In this document: positions 16,566 to 25,671 of the stretch, in pieces
Layout: the number at the start of each line of letters is the position of its first letter
How positions within the stretch are numbered: the first letter of the stretch is position 1
Source: Myxococcales bacterium
GTDB taxonomy: Bacteria; Myxococcota_A; Polyangia; Polyangiales; Ga0077539
Assembly: GCA_016793325.1 (NCBI GenBank)
Contig: JAEUKI010000013.1
Location: 28,273-92,272, forward strand
Length of the DNA stretch: 64,000 nt
Direction: 5' to 3'
Notes under the pieces: generated by a model
The model's input: only the letters and a program-made list of their open reading frames with translations
The model's database searches: none
Told to the model about the DNA's origin: nothing
Translations under genes and position numbers: made by a program

Positions 16566-19538
16566 TCACGGACGGCTGATCGACACGGTGTACGCGCCAG
16601 GCGTCACGGTGTTGTACGTGTCCATGTAGAACGTGTGCAATCCGGCGCCCGCGGGGATCATCGAGGTCATCGACGATCGCGTCCCGCACGTGCCGCCCAC
16701 GTCGTCGTTGCAGACCGTGGCCGTCGGGCGACCGGGGCTGTGTTGCTCGATCGAGGTGTCCCACGTCGCGCGTCCGCAGGTCGACGCGGTAAACGTGCCA
16801 CCGGTCGCGGCGGCGCACGTGTGCCAGTAGAACGTGTGCTCGGGGCCCGCGGCGTTGCAGCCGAGGTTCACGCGGCCTGCAGGCAACGTGGTGAGCGTTC
16901 CGCCAGGCGTCGACGCGCCCGCGGCGAGGAAGCGAAGCCCCGTCGCGCTCACGTCTCCGCCGACAGGCGCGTGTTGGAAGCGAAGGTTCGCCGTGCCGAC
17001 GCCGCAGCCCGAGAGCACGAGGCGGTAGGTGCCCGCGTCGAGGCGCAGCATGATCTGCGACTGGAGCCCCGTGCCGCAGCCCGCGAGGCCGCCGTCGTCG
17101 TTGCACGCGACGCCGTTGGCGGGCAGGTTCGACGCGGTGATGTTCGTGCCCGCGAGGGTTTGAACGAACAGCGACGTGTCGTAGCTCGATCCGAGCGTGT
17201 CCGCGTAGATGATCTCCGAACGACCCGCGGGGATCGTGAAGTTGAAGAACACGTCGTTGCCCGAGGTGCAGCCGCACGAGCCCGCGGTGTTGTTCGTTGC
17301 GGCGCGCGTGTCGATGCCCGTGATGATCGTCTGCGGAACGGCCATGTTGATGACCGTCGCCATCGCCGGAAGGTCGTTCGCCGGAGGAGCCACGCACGCG
17401 CCCGCGAGGCAGCGGTTGCCCACCGCGCAGCGACGCGAGCACGCGCCGCAGTTGTTGGTGTCTGTCTGTGTGTCCACGCAGGCGGCGTTGCAGCGCGTCT
17501 GGGTGCCAGCGCACGCCGGAGCGAGCGTGAAGTTCACCGTCGCGGCGCCCGAAGCAGCGCAGCCGTCGACGACGATGGTGTTGAGGTTGGCCGTCGTAGC
17601 CGTGGTCGCAGGGATCGCTGCCACGACGCTCGAGCCGTTGCCGCACACGCCGGTGATGTCGTCGTTGCAGACCACGGTCCCGCGCGCGGGCGTGTTCTGC
17701 GAGAGCGAGACGTTGTACGCCGCCGTCGACACGCCCGTCATCGTGTTGCAGGTGTTCGCGTTGAGCGACGCCGCAGCCGTGTTGGGGCACGTGATCCAGA
17801 AGAGCGAGTTGTCAGCGCCCGTCGAGCAGCAGGTGCCCGACGCGGTGCCGGTGCCCGCCGTGGTGCTCGCCGCAGTGCGCGTCGTGGCGTCGGGGGCGAT
17901 GCGCGTCGTCGTTCCGTTGCCCGCAGGCGCGTGCTGGAAGTGAATGCCCGCAGTGCCAGCGCCGCAGCCCGAGAGCACGAGGAAGTACATCCCCGGGTTC
18001 AATCGCGCCACGATCTGCGACTGCAGACCCGAGCCCACCGTCGTCGTGCAGAAGCCGGCCATCGCCGCGTCGTCGTTGCACGTCACGAAGCCAGGGGTCG
18101 CAGCGACGTTCGCGCCCGCCGCGTCCTGAATGAACAACGACGTGTCCCACGTCGCGCCGAAGGTGTCAGCGTAGATGACCTCGGGCTGCGTGATCGTAAA
18201 CGTGTAGAACACGTCGTTGCCGTTGGTGCAGCGACAGTTCGACGTGTTGTTGCGCGCCGCCGTCGTGTCCGCCATCAGCGTCTGCGACGGCATCGCGAGG
18301 TTGATCACCGTCGCGCCCATACGCGTGTCGTTGGCCGGAGGCGTGCCCATGCAGCGGCCCGCCATGCAGCTCGTGCCCATCGCGCAGACCATTCCGCACG
18401 CGCCGCAGTTGGTGCTGCTCGTCTGCGTGTTCACACACGCCGCCATCGCGCCCGCGCCGCAGAGCGTGGTGCCCATCGGGCACGCGCACGCGCCCGCCGT
18501 GCAGGTCTGTCCCATCGCGCACGCGCGACCGCACATCCCGCAGTTGCTGTTGTCCGTCTGCGTGTTGGTGCACGCCGCAGGGGTCCCGCAGGACGTCTGT
18601 CCCATCGGACACGCGCACGCGCCCGCGGTGCAGGTCGTCCCGCCCGCGCACGCAGTGCCGCACGTCCCGCAGTTGGCGTTGTCCGTCTGCGTATTCACGC
18701 ACACGCCGCCGCACAGCGTTTGTCCCGTCGGGCATCCGCAGGCGCCCATGTTGCAGACCTGTCCCATCGGGCAGACCGTGCCGCAGCCGCCGCAGTTCAT
18801 CCCGTCGGTCTGGGTGTTGACGCACGCGCGACCGCAGAGCGTCGTTCCCATCGCGCAGGTGCACGCGCCAGCGACGCAGGTCGTGCCGGCCATACACGCG
18901 GTGCCGCAGGCACCACAATTCATGTTGCTCGTCTGGGTGTCGACGCACGTGGGCATCGCCGCCATCGGCGTGCAGTCCGTCTGACCCATCGGGCACGTCA
19001 TGCGCGGCGGGCCGCAGCGGCCCATCGTGCAGACGTCGCCGGCCATACACGCGCCGCCGCACGAGCCGCAGTTCATCGGGTCCGTCTGCAGGTTGGCGCA
19101 GGCCATTCCGCACGCGGTTTCGCCCATGCCGCACATGACCATGCCCTGGCACATCCCAGCGGCGCAGGTCTGGCCCGGTCCGCACGAACGGCCGCACATC
19201 CCGCAGTTGGACGCGCTCGTGTTCGTGTCGACGCACATCGTCCCGCAGAGCATCTGCCCCATCGGGCACATCATCGGCGTGTCCGAGGGGACGTCCGCCA
19301 TCGTCGCGTCCGGATCCATCACGTCGGACGGATCAGGAACGTCCGACGGATTCGGGACGTCGTTCTCCTGGACGTCCGGCGGATTCGGAACGTCCGTTCG
19401 CACATCGTTTCCCTGAACATCCGGCCGAACGCCGGTATCCCCACGATCCGGCGACGCATCGCTCGGTGTCGTGGGGCCCGAACAGGCCGCCATCAGCAGC
19501 GCAGCGCACGCGATCGCGGCGCGATTGATTGATCTCAC
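16566..19538 (-). CDS. Giant Cys-rich lipoprotein with PPC-like domains
   Basis: 990 residues from GTG 19538, preceded by AAGGTGG at good spacing. Signal peptide ends LMAAC (Cys19). A linker of repeated DVPNPxDV units (about 25-75) follows, then seven tandem modules of about 40 residues on the pattern CPMGQTxCGxxCVNTQTDxxNCGxCGxxC. Pre-peptidase-C-like beta domains come next (NDVFYTFTITQPEVIYADTF; NDVFFNFTIPAGRSEIIYAD), separated by one more Cys module (CVDTQTDTNNCGACSRRC). Likely displayed on the outer surface and disulfide-stabilised; no enzymatic motif. Upstream, 19539-19815 separates it from the divergent MFS gene. Confidence 0.78.
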   Translation of the reverse strand: MRSINRAAIACAALLMAACSGPTTPSDASPDRGDTGVRPDVQGNDVRTDVPNPPDVQENDVPNPSDVPDPSDVMDPDATMADVPSDTPMMCPMGQMLCGTMCVDTNTSASNCGMCGRSCGPGQTCAAGMCQGMVMCGMGETACGMACANLQTDPMNCGSCGGACMAGDVCTMGRCGPPRMTCPMGQTDCTPMAAMPTCVDTQTSNMNCGACGTACMAGTTCVAGACTCAMGTTLCGRACVNTQTDGMNCGGCGTVCPMGQVCNMGACGCPTGQTLCGGVCVNTQTDNANCGTCGTACAGGTTCTAGACACPMGQTSCGTPAACTNTQTDNSNCGMCGRACAMGQTCTAGACACPMGTTLCGAGAMAACVNTQTSSTNCGACGMVCAMGTSCMAGRCMGTPPANDTRMGATVINLAMPSQTLMADTTAARNNTSNCRCTNGNDVFYTFTITQPEVIYADTFGATWDTSLFIQDAAGANVAATPGFVTCNDDAAMAGFCTTTVGSGLQSQIVARLNPGMYFLVLSGCGAGTAGIHFQHAPAGNGTTTRIAPDATTRTAASTTAGTGTASGTCCSTGADNSLFWITCPNTAAASLNANTCNTMTGVSTAAYNVSLSQNTPARGTVVCNDDITGVCGNGSSVVAAIPATTATTANLNTIVVDGCAASGAATVNFTLAPACAGTQTRCNAACVDTQTDTNNCGACSRRCAVGNRCLAGACVAPPANDLPAMATVINMAVPQTIITGIDTRAATNNTAGSCGCTSGNDVFFNFTIPAGRSEIIYADTLGSSYDTSLFVQTLAGTNITASNLPANGVACNDDGGLAGCGTGLQSQIMLRLDAGTYRLVLSGCGVGTANLRFQHAPVGGDVSATGLRFLAAGASTPGGTLTTLPAGRVNLGCNAAGPEHTFYWHTCAAATGGTFTASTCGRATWDTSIEQHSPGRPTATVCNDDVGGTCGTRSSMTSMIPAGAGLHTFYMDTYNTVTPGAYTVSISRP

Positions 19539-19815
19539 TCGATCCACCTTTCGAACAAATTTGCAGTCAATACAGTCCGTCGGAGGTGACCGCAGACGCG
19601 GCCATCCCCCTCGCGCCTCAGTGCGCGGGACCTCTCGAGTTCTCCTTCGCTCGGAGCATGGAGTATCACAGCGCGGATCATTTGAGCCCATGATTCACTG
19701 CGTGAAATGACGTACTCGGTCACTGCAAATGTTCGCTCTCCTTGCGGGTGCGAACTTTGCGCCGCGCGCGCTACATCCGCGCCACGCGCACAAACAAGAG
19801 TACCGTTCGGTCGTT
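19539..19815. other. Divergent intergenic region, lipoprotein/MFS
   Basis: 277 bp between the starts of the giant lipoprotein (minus) and the MFS gene (plus). Somewhat AT-richer near 19545-19575 and 19660-19700, as expected for promoters in a GC-rich genome. No strong -35/-10 pair or long inverted repeat was found by eye. Confidence 0.4.
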
Positions 19816-21291
19816 ATGGCGGCTCCGACCAACACCGACGCACCCAAGACGACGCTCGCTGAAGACCTCCGCGCGCTGCTCCGCTGCCCGCGCGAGCTGT
19901 GGCTGGTCTACCTCGCGACGTTCTTCGAATACCTCGGGATCTTCACGTTCTTGCAGACGCTGCCGCTCTGGCTGTCGAGCGACTTTCGCTTCTCGGACAA
20001 GCAAGCGGGCTGGTGGGCGGCGACGTTCTCGATGCTCGTGTCGCTGTTCGTGTTCTTGGTGGGCTCGATCGCAGACATCGCTGGCGTGCGACGGACGCTG
20101 CTCGTGTCCTTCGCGCTCGCTGCGGTGACCCGCCTCGCGATGTCGCTCGCCTCGACGCCCACCGCGGCGATCGCGGCGCTGTTGGCGTTCGGCTTCGCGT
20201 ACGCGACGACGTCTCCCGTGCTCCAGACCGCGGTGCAGCGCGCGTCGACCAAGCAGACACGCGCCTTCGCGTTTTCGCTCTGGTACGTGAGCTTCAACGT
20301 GAGCGGCGCGCTCTCGGGGCCGATCATCGACGGGACGCGAAAGTACTTCCTCGATCCGTCGACCAGGCAGCTCGTCACCAAGACGATCCAGCTGCCCCTC
20401 CTCGGCGCCAAAGTGATGAGCGCCAACGCAGCCATCCTCGGGATCGGGTTTCTCTCGGCCACCATCGCCGCGATCGTCGTGCTCTTTCTGCGAAAGAACT
20501 TCGAGCACCGCGTCGAGGTCGAGCCCGACCCGAAGGACGTCGCATTCAAAGACGACGCCGACGGCTACCGCGACGCGCCCACCGCGACCGAGCGCGCCAA
20601 GGAGCCGCGCGTCGAGATCGAAGCGCCCAAGCCCAAGCCGAACCCCTTGCAGTCGCTGCGCGAGGTGATCGCGCACAAGGCGTTCTGGCGCTTCATGCTG
20701 ATGCTCGCGCTGTTGTGCCTCGTGCGAATGATGTTTCAGCACATGCACTTCACGTGGCCGAAGTACGTGATCCGCGAGCGCGGCGAGGACTTTCCCGTCG
20801 GGACGCTCTGGTCGGTCAACTCGATGTTGATCCTCGTGCTCGCGCCGCTCGGAACCGCGCTCACCCGCAAGCGCAAGCCGTTCGACGTGCTCTTGTTCGG
20901 CGCGTTCATCTCGTCGCTGAGCCCCTTCGTGCTCACCCTCGGCTCGACGATGCCCTACCAGGTCGCGATGATCTTGCTGCTCACCATCGGTGAGGCGCTC
21001 TGGTCGCCGCGCTTGTACGAGTACAACATCTCGATCGCTCCGCGTGGAAAGGAAGCGACCTACGTGAGCCTCGCCGCGCTGCCGTACTTCCTCGCGAAGT
21101 TCCTCGTCGGACCGACGTCGGGCTACCTCTTGTCCGCGTACTGCCCCGCGCAAGGGCCGCGCAACCCAGCGATGCTCTGGGCCATCATCGGCCTGACCAC
21201 CATGCTCGGGCCGGTCGGGATCTTCTTCTTGCGCGACCTCATTCAGAAGAAGGACGAGCCCGCCGAGACCGCAGAAGCGACCGCGAAGTGA
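19816..21291 (+). CDS. MFS transporter
   Basis: 491 residues from ATG 19816 (an earlier in-frame ATG at 19729 adds a non-membrane extension and is less likely). Twelve or so hydrophobic segments; the signature between helices 2 and 3 is GSIADIAGVRRTLL. The central charged loop is long (about 235-285) and Pro/Lys-rich before a second half starting with a HKAFWRFMLMLALL helix. The layout recalls POT-like or uncharacterised MFS proteins; substrate not inferable. Monocistronic. Confidence 0.82.
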   Translation: MAAPTNTDAPKTTLAEDLRALLRCPRELWLVYLATFFEYLGIFTFLQTLPLWLSSDFRFSDKQAGWWAATFSMLVSLFVFLVGSIADIAGVRRTLLVSFALAAVTRLAMSLASTPTAAIAALLAFGFAYATTSPVLQTAVQRASTKQTRAFAFSLWYVSFNVSGALSGPIIDGTRKYFLDPSTRQLVTKTIQLPLLGAKVMSANAAILGIGFLSATIAAIVVLFLRKNFEHRVEVEPDPKDVAFKDDADGYRDAPTATERAKEPRVEIEAPKPKPNPLQSLREVIAHKAFWRFMLMLALLCLVRMMFQHMHFTWPKYVIRERGEDFPVGTLWSVNSMLILVLAPLGTALTRKRKPFDVLLFGAFISSLSPFVLTLGSTMPYQVAMILLLTIGEALWSPRLYEYNISIAPRGKEATYVSLAALPYFLAKFLVGPTSGYLLSAYCPAQGPRNPAMLWAIIGLTTMLGPVGIFFLRDLIQKKDEPAETAEATAK

Positions 21292-21309
21292 CCCTCGCGC
21301 GAGCGGCGA

Positions 21310-22536
21310 CTACGCCTCGGAGAGAAAGCCCATCTCGACGCCGATCTCCCGGAGCTTCTTGCTCTTTCGCGCGTCACCGCGCTCGATCGCCGCGCGCAGC
21401 AGCGGCTCGATGAGGTTCGTTCGCTCGCCCTCTTCGTCGCGCCACCGCGCGAGCCATCGCCCGAGCTGCGGTTGAACCTTCGGTCCGAGCAAGAGCCCCT
21501 CGATCACCTGCGCGAGCACCGCGCGCCCCATCGCGATGCCGTAGCGCTCGACGCCCACGATCACCTTCGCGGCTTCGTCCGGCGATCGGCGCGCGAACTT
21601 CACGAGCAGCTCGAGCACGCGCTCGCGCTCTTCAGCGCGCGACCGCCCGAAGCGCTTGAACGCCGCGACGAACGCCTGCGTGAGCCCGTCGTCGCGCTCT
21701 GTGTCGAACAGCTCTTGGATCGCCTCGAACACGCGCCCGCTCTTGCGCTTGTCCGAGGGCGGCGCGCACTTCGCCGCTTGTTCATCGAGCGCGAGCGCGA
21801 GCGACTCGAGCGCCGCTTTGTTGGGCTCGACCACGGTGACGACCGGCGCGTCATCGGGCTCGAAGCCGCAGCGGCCCAAGAGCGCGCGGAGCTTCGCCAC
21901 GACGTTGTCGCGGACCGCTTCGTCGCGCGCGGACGCGCCTACGACCACGAGCACGGGCGCCGCGAGGCCGAGGGCCTTCCACTCGACGAGCTTGTTGTTT
22001 CCGTTGGAGACCGCGCCGTCGACCTGTTGCCAGTACATCGCCGCGGCGATCGGCTTCGCGGGGTCGAGCCGCAGGTGCTTGGGATACTCGTGCTCGACGA
22101 GGGTGTACTCGCGCAACGACGAGCGGACGTGCCAAAAGTCGCACAGGCGCTCGACGTCGATGAACGAGCGATCGCCCCCGTCCCGACTGTGCTGGCTCTG
22201 CAGATACAGCACACGAACGCTCGGCCGACCGAGCTTGTCCTTGAGGGGCTCGATCGTGGTCTTGTCCTTGCCCTTGGTCTGTCGATTCGCGTCGCGCTCT
22301 GCTTCGAAGCGCTTTTGCAGCTGCGCTTCGAGCTCGCTTCGCCCGATGAACGGCGCTCGGTTGTACCGGAGCGCGTCGATCACGTGGCTCGCTGAGGCGT
22401 CGAGCGCGCAGTCCAAGTGCACGACGATCGATCGGTCGCGACCGAGTCCGAACGCGAAGCCGGCCGGGACCGGCTGGAGGCAACGGCGACACTCCCTCGA
22501 GTCCGAATCGATTTGTACGAGCTGAAAGGGCAGCAT
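21310..22536 (-). CDS. 408-residue protein with PARP-type-like zinc finger (paralogue A)
   Basis: N-terminal zinc site C16-x2-C19-x20-H40-x2-C43 (ECRRCLQPVPAG...HLDC) has the Cys/Cys/His/Cys order of PARP-type fingers. It is followed by AERDANRQTKGK and GRPSVRVLYL, a central FWHVRSSLREY block, LDPAKPIAAAMYW, and KLVEWKALGLAAPVLVVVG. The segment VRDNVVAKLRALLGRCGFEP with DDAPVV faintly resembles EF-Tu, which may be chance. The C-terminal half is helical. The same architecture, same total length and many identical blocks occur in the gene at 32310-33536, so the two are paralogues. Function unknown; nucleic-acid or damage sensing is only a guess from the finger. Confidence 0.7.
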   Translation of the reverse strand: MLPFQLVQIDSDSRECRRCLQPVPAGFAFGLGRDRSIVVHLDCALDASASHVIDALRYNRAPFIGRSELEAQLQKRFEAERDANRQTKGKDKTTIEPLKDKLGRPSVRVLYLQSQHSRDGGDRSFIDVERLCDFWHVRSSLREYTLVEHEYPKHLRLDPAKPIAAAMYWQQVDGAVSNGNNKLVEWKALGLAAPVLVVVGASARDEAVRDNVVAKLRALLGRCGFEPDDAPVVTVVEPNKAALESLALALDEQAAKCAPPSDKRKSGRVFEAIQELFDTERDDGLTQAFVAAFKRFGRSRAEERERVLELLVKFARRSPDEAAKVIVGVERYGIAMGRAVLAQVIEGLLLGPKVQPQLGRWLARWRDEEGERTNLIEPLLRAAIERGDARKSKKLREIGVEMGFLSEA

Positions 22537-22638
22537 CGCTCGTTCAGTTCGCAGGTCGCACGCGCGTCGTCAACGGGCTGCCTTCAGAAGCGACGAGCAC
22601 CGCTGCGCGCGTCGTGCGATCATCGAGAGGACGCTGGC

Positions 22639-23244
22639 ATGGATCGCGATGAAGCCGCGGACGCGTTGAAGCTGCTCCGCCGTGTCGCCGCCAAGGCGAG
22701 AGACGACACCGCCGTACAAAATTGGGGGCTCATCTGGCTCTTCTCGGGCGCGTCCAACGGCGCGGGCTTCATGGGAACCCATGTATTCATGTCCCGTGGC
22801 GATCTACGGCCCCTTCGCTATGTGATCCTCTGGTCCGTCGTCTTCGCGCTGAACGGCCTGTGGATCGCGTTGTTCAAGAAGAAGGCGAGCGGCGCGCCGA
22901 GCTTCCTCGAGCGGCAGCTCTGGTCTCTGTGGAACGTCCTCATCCTCGCGATGGCCGCCACGGCCCTGGTCAACTACGTGCTCGGGCTCTCGGTGATGAT
23001 GTTCGTCCCGCCCGTGTGCTGCATCCTCGCGGCGATGACGTTCGCGACGATGGGCTCGCTCATGGGGCGCTGGTGGTACGCGCTCGCGGCGCTGTGGGGC
23101 GCGACCGCCTTCGTGACCGCGGCGATGCCGAGGGCCCAGTTCGCGCTGTTCGCGGTGCTGTGGGCGCTCACGCAGAGCGGCGCCGGGGCGCTCCTTCACC
23201 GCGCGAAGCTCGCGTCCGAGAGGGAGGCCCGCGCCGGTGGCTGA
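22639..23244 (+). CDS. Six-helix membrane protein of unknown function
   Basis: 201 residues from ATG 22639 with GAGAGGA upstream. A short cytoplasmic N-terminus (RDEAADALKLLRRVAAKARDD) precedes about six hydrophobic segments. No transporter or enzyme motif recognised. The stop overlaps the GTG start of the DUF2071 gene by 8 bp, making it the first gene of a three-gene operon (membrane protein, DUF2071, SDR). Confidence 0.65.
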   Translation: MDRDEAADALKLLRRVAAKARDDTAVQNWGLIWLFSGASNGAGFMGTHVFMSRGDLRPLRYVILWSVVFALNGLWIALFKKKASGAPSFLERQLWSLWNVLILAMAATALVNYVLGLSVMMFVPPVCCILAAMTFATMGSLMGRWWYALAALWGATAFVTAAMPRAQFALFAVLWALTQSGAGALLHRAKLASEREARAGG

Positions 23245-24328
23245 CCCACGAAATCAACACAAGCGCCGCGATCCAGACCGGCTCTACGAGGTGGCCGCGC
23301 TCACGGCGCTCGCGGGCGCGCCCGAGGGGCTCGACGGCGCGCAGTTGCTCGCGGTGCTCGAAGACGCAGGCCTCGCGGTGGACGCGGCGGTCTCCGCGGT
23401 CGAGCGCGTGGTGGCTGACGGAAGAGTGGCCACCGAGGGCAGCGTCTTTGTTCTGTCCGGCGACGGAGCGCGCGAGCTCCTCGCGTTTCACGGCGAGCTC
23501 GAAGCGGCGCTCGACCCGTCGCCGACGGTCGCGGGGATGGAAGAGTGCGCCTCGATCCCCTGGCTCACGTCGGTGCAGACCCACTGGATCGACGCGGTGT
23601 CGCTCAACTACGCGGTGGACCCCGAGCGCCTCCGGCCGCTGTTGCCGCCTCCGCTCGAGCCCGAGGTCTTTCGCGGGAGCGCGTGGGTTCAAGTGCTCGC
23701 CTCGCGCCTGCGCGAGATGCGACCGCAAGGGACCCCATCGCTGTTCGGCGTGAATTTTCACCAGGTCTCGTACCGCGCCGCCGTGCGCTACCCGAGCGCC
23801 CACTGCCCCGGAGGCCACCGCCGCGGAGGCTATTTCGTCAAGAGCGAGACCGATCACCCCGTGATGCGCGCGGTGGGAAACGCGCTCGTCGAGTTTCGCT
23901 TCCACGGCTTCGGGCTCGCGGACGTGTCGCTCGATCGGCGGCGCGAGCAGCTTCGATTTTGTGTGCGCTCGCGCGAGACGGGGCTCATCGGCGAAGGGGG
24001 CGGCGCCATCGACGTGACCCTCGATGTGCGCGAGGGGCACCGCGCCGGACCGCGCTCGGTGTGGCCCGACCTCGCGTCGCTCAAAGAGCCGCTCGTCGAC
24101 TGCTGCGACGCGTTCGGCGTGGACCCCGACGGGTGGATCTACGTCCTCACGATCGACCGCGACCCGTGGCGCGAGCGCTTCGCCAAGGTCGAGCACGCGT
24201 ACGTCGAGTGGCTCGAGCGCGGACCGCTCGCGCCCGCGCGGCTCGACTCGGCGCTGTTCATCCCCGAGCCGTGCGCGTATCGATGGCGCCCGCTGCGCCG
24301 CGAGCGCTGGAGCCGCGCCGCGCGATGA
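23237..24328 (+). CDS. DUF2071 (YqjF-like) protein with N-terminal helical extension
   Basis: 363 residues from GTG 23237. The first 95 residues form a winged-helix-like or helical segment (RLYEVAALTALAGAPEGLDG...ELLAFHGELEAAL). The DUF2071 domain follows: THWIDAVSLNYAVDPERLRPLLPPPLEPEVFRGSAWVQV with conserved DPERLRPLLPP, and NFHQVSYRAAVRYP. This beta-rich family resembles the acetoacetate-decarboxylase fold. The stop overlaps the SDR start (ATGA), so the two are coupled. Specific role unknown. Confidence 0.75.
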   Translation: MADPRNQHKRRDPDRLYEVAALTALAGAPEGLDGAQLLAVLEDAGLAVDAAVSAVERVVADGRVATEGSVFVLSGDGARELLAFHGELEAALDPSPTVAGMEECASIPWLTSVQTHWIDAVSLNYAVDPERLRPLLPPPLEPEVFRGSAWVQVLASRLREMRPQGTPSLFGVNFHQVSYRAAVRYPSAHCPGGHRRGGYFVKSETDHPVMRAVGNALVEFRFHGFGLADVSLDRRREQLRFCVRSRETGLIGEGGGAIDVTLDVREGHRAGPRSVWPDLASLKEPLVDCCDAFGVDPDGWIYVLTIDRDPWRERFAKVEHAYVEWLERGPLAPARLDSALFIPEPCAYRWRPLRRERWSRAAR

Positions 24329-25161
24329 GCCCGCGAAGGCCCGTGCAAACCGTGGTCGTCACCGGATCGACGCGCGGGATCGGTCGCGCGATCGTCGAGG
24401 GATTGCTGGCGCGCGGGGCCAACGCGATCGTGTGCGGCCGCGACGCGGCGAGCACCGACGAGGCCGTGCGCGAGCTGTCCCGTCGCTTCGAGGCGTCCCA
24501 CGGGCGCGCCGCTGGGATTGCCTGCGACGTGCGCGACCACGACTCGCTCGTCGCGCTGTGGAACTTCGGCGTCGAGCGCTTCGGCGCGATCGACGCCTGG
24601 ATCAACAACGCAGGCACCTGCCACGCGCAGCTCCCCTTCGCGCGCCTCGCGCCGAGCGAGCTCGCGACCACGGTGCAGAGCAATTTTCTCGGCGCGGTGC
24701 TGGGGTCTCGCGTGGCGCTCGAGCGCATGATCGCGCAGGGGCACGGCGCGCTCTACAACATGGAGGGCTTCGGGAGCGACGGCGCGACGCAGCTCGGAAT
24801 GTCCACGTACGGAGCCACCAAGTCCGCCGTGCGCTACCTCACGCGGGCGCTCGCCGCCGAGTATCGAAGCGCGCCCGTCCAGGTCTGCGCGCTGAGCCCA
24901 GGGGTCGTCTACACCGACCTCCTCGTGCGCGTGTACGAGCAAGGCGACCCCGAGCTGTGGCGCAAGCAGCAGCGCTTGTTTCGCTTCATCGCAGACCCGC
25001 CCGGCCCTGTGGGTGATTGGCTCGCGGGCCAGGTGCTCACCAACGCGAGGACGGACGTGCGAATTGCGTGGATGACCGTCGCGAAGGCGATCGGCAGATT
25101 TTTACGCCCATCTTTTCATCGACGGGACCTGCTCGCGGAGTACCACGCGGGCGTTCGATGA
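24325..25161 (+). CDS. Short-chain dehydrogenase/reductase, NYC1/NOL-like
   Basis: 278 residues. Rossmann cofactor motif TGSTRGIG, NNAG, and catalytic Y-x3-K in STYGATKSA. The serine-strand region reads YNMEGFGSDG, matching the FNMDGAGSDG type seen in chlorophyll-b-reductase-like SDRs rather than classical SDRs. No photosynthesis genes are present, so a different carbonyl substrate is implied. Third gene of the operon with the membrane protein and DUF2071 protein (4-bp ATGA overlap). Confidence 0.82.
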   Translation: MSPRRPVQTVVVTGSTRGIGRAIVEGLLARGANAIVCGRDAASTDEAVRELSRRFEASHGRAAGIACDVRDHDSLVALWNFGVERFGAIDAWINNAGTCHAQLPFARLAPSELATTVQSNFLGAVLGSRVALERMIAQGHGALYNMEGFGSDGATQLGMSTYGATKSAVRYLTRALAAEYRSAPVQVCALSPGVVYTDLLVRVYEQGDPELWRKQQRLFRFIADPPGPVGDWLAGQVLTNARTDVRIAWMTVAKAIGRFLRPSFHRRDLLAEYHAGVR

Positions 25162-25174
25162 GCGCAGGGCGGCG

Positions 25175-25600
25175 CTACAGATCGATGCTCTCGGCCGCGC
25201 TGCTCACGCGCATCCGCGCGAAGGCAAGGTTGCAGCGCTCGCGCTCGGCCGCGAAGTAGACGAAGTGATGCTGCAGCGCGCGAAGCGGCCGAAGGATGTG
25301 CACGCGATCGTCGAGGGTCACGAGCACGTCGCGGATCGATCCCGCGGCGTTGCGGAGCTTCTGCGCCACGATGTTCGCGCGGAGCACTTCGCTGTTGGCA
25401 GCCACAGCGACGTCGATCTCGTCGGGGTGCGATCGACCGACCATCACGAGCGCGAGCCCCGTGGACATGTCGCCCACCGCAGCCTCGACCGCGCCGTCGA
25501 GCTCCATGAGCGACGAGATCGACCGCCGAGCGCGGTCGACTTGCTCCATCGTGACCGTGATCTTCGGTGAGCGGATTGAACGCAACGTGTCGATCGCCAT
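25175..25600 (-). CDS. Roadblock/LC7-like small protein
   Basis: 141 residues. Pattern of a Roadblock fold: an N-terminal helix (MEQVDRARRSISSLMELDGAVEAAVGD), strands (GLALVMVGRSHPDEIDVAVAANSEVL), a long helix, and a final strand (DVLVTLDDRVHILRPL). Roadblock proteins regulate small GTPases such as MglA in myxobacteria. No GTPase gene is adjacent, and I assign the fold with moderate confidence only. Converges with the SDR operon (13 bp between stops). Confidence 0.55.
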   Translation of the reverse strand: MAIDTLRSIRSPKITVTMEQVDRARRSISSLMELDGAVEAAVGDMSTGLALVMVGRSHPDEIDVAVAANSEVLRANIVAQKLRNAAGSIRDVLVTLDDRVHILRPLRALQHHFVYFAAERERCNLAFARMRVSSAAESIDL

Positions 25601-25671
25601 GGCTGCACCTCGCTCCAACCCAGCTCGGATGCGCGGCGCGGACGAGGGTTGCGCGGAGTCGCGAGCGATCG

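Noticed and set aside
16635..19532. 965-codon plus-strand frame
   Set aside because: Mirror of the Cys-rich tandem repeats; His/Arg/Ala low complexity only.
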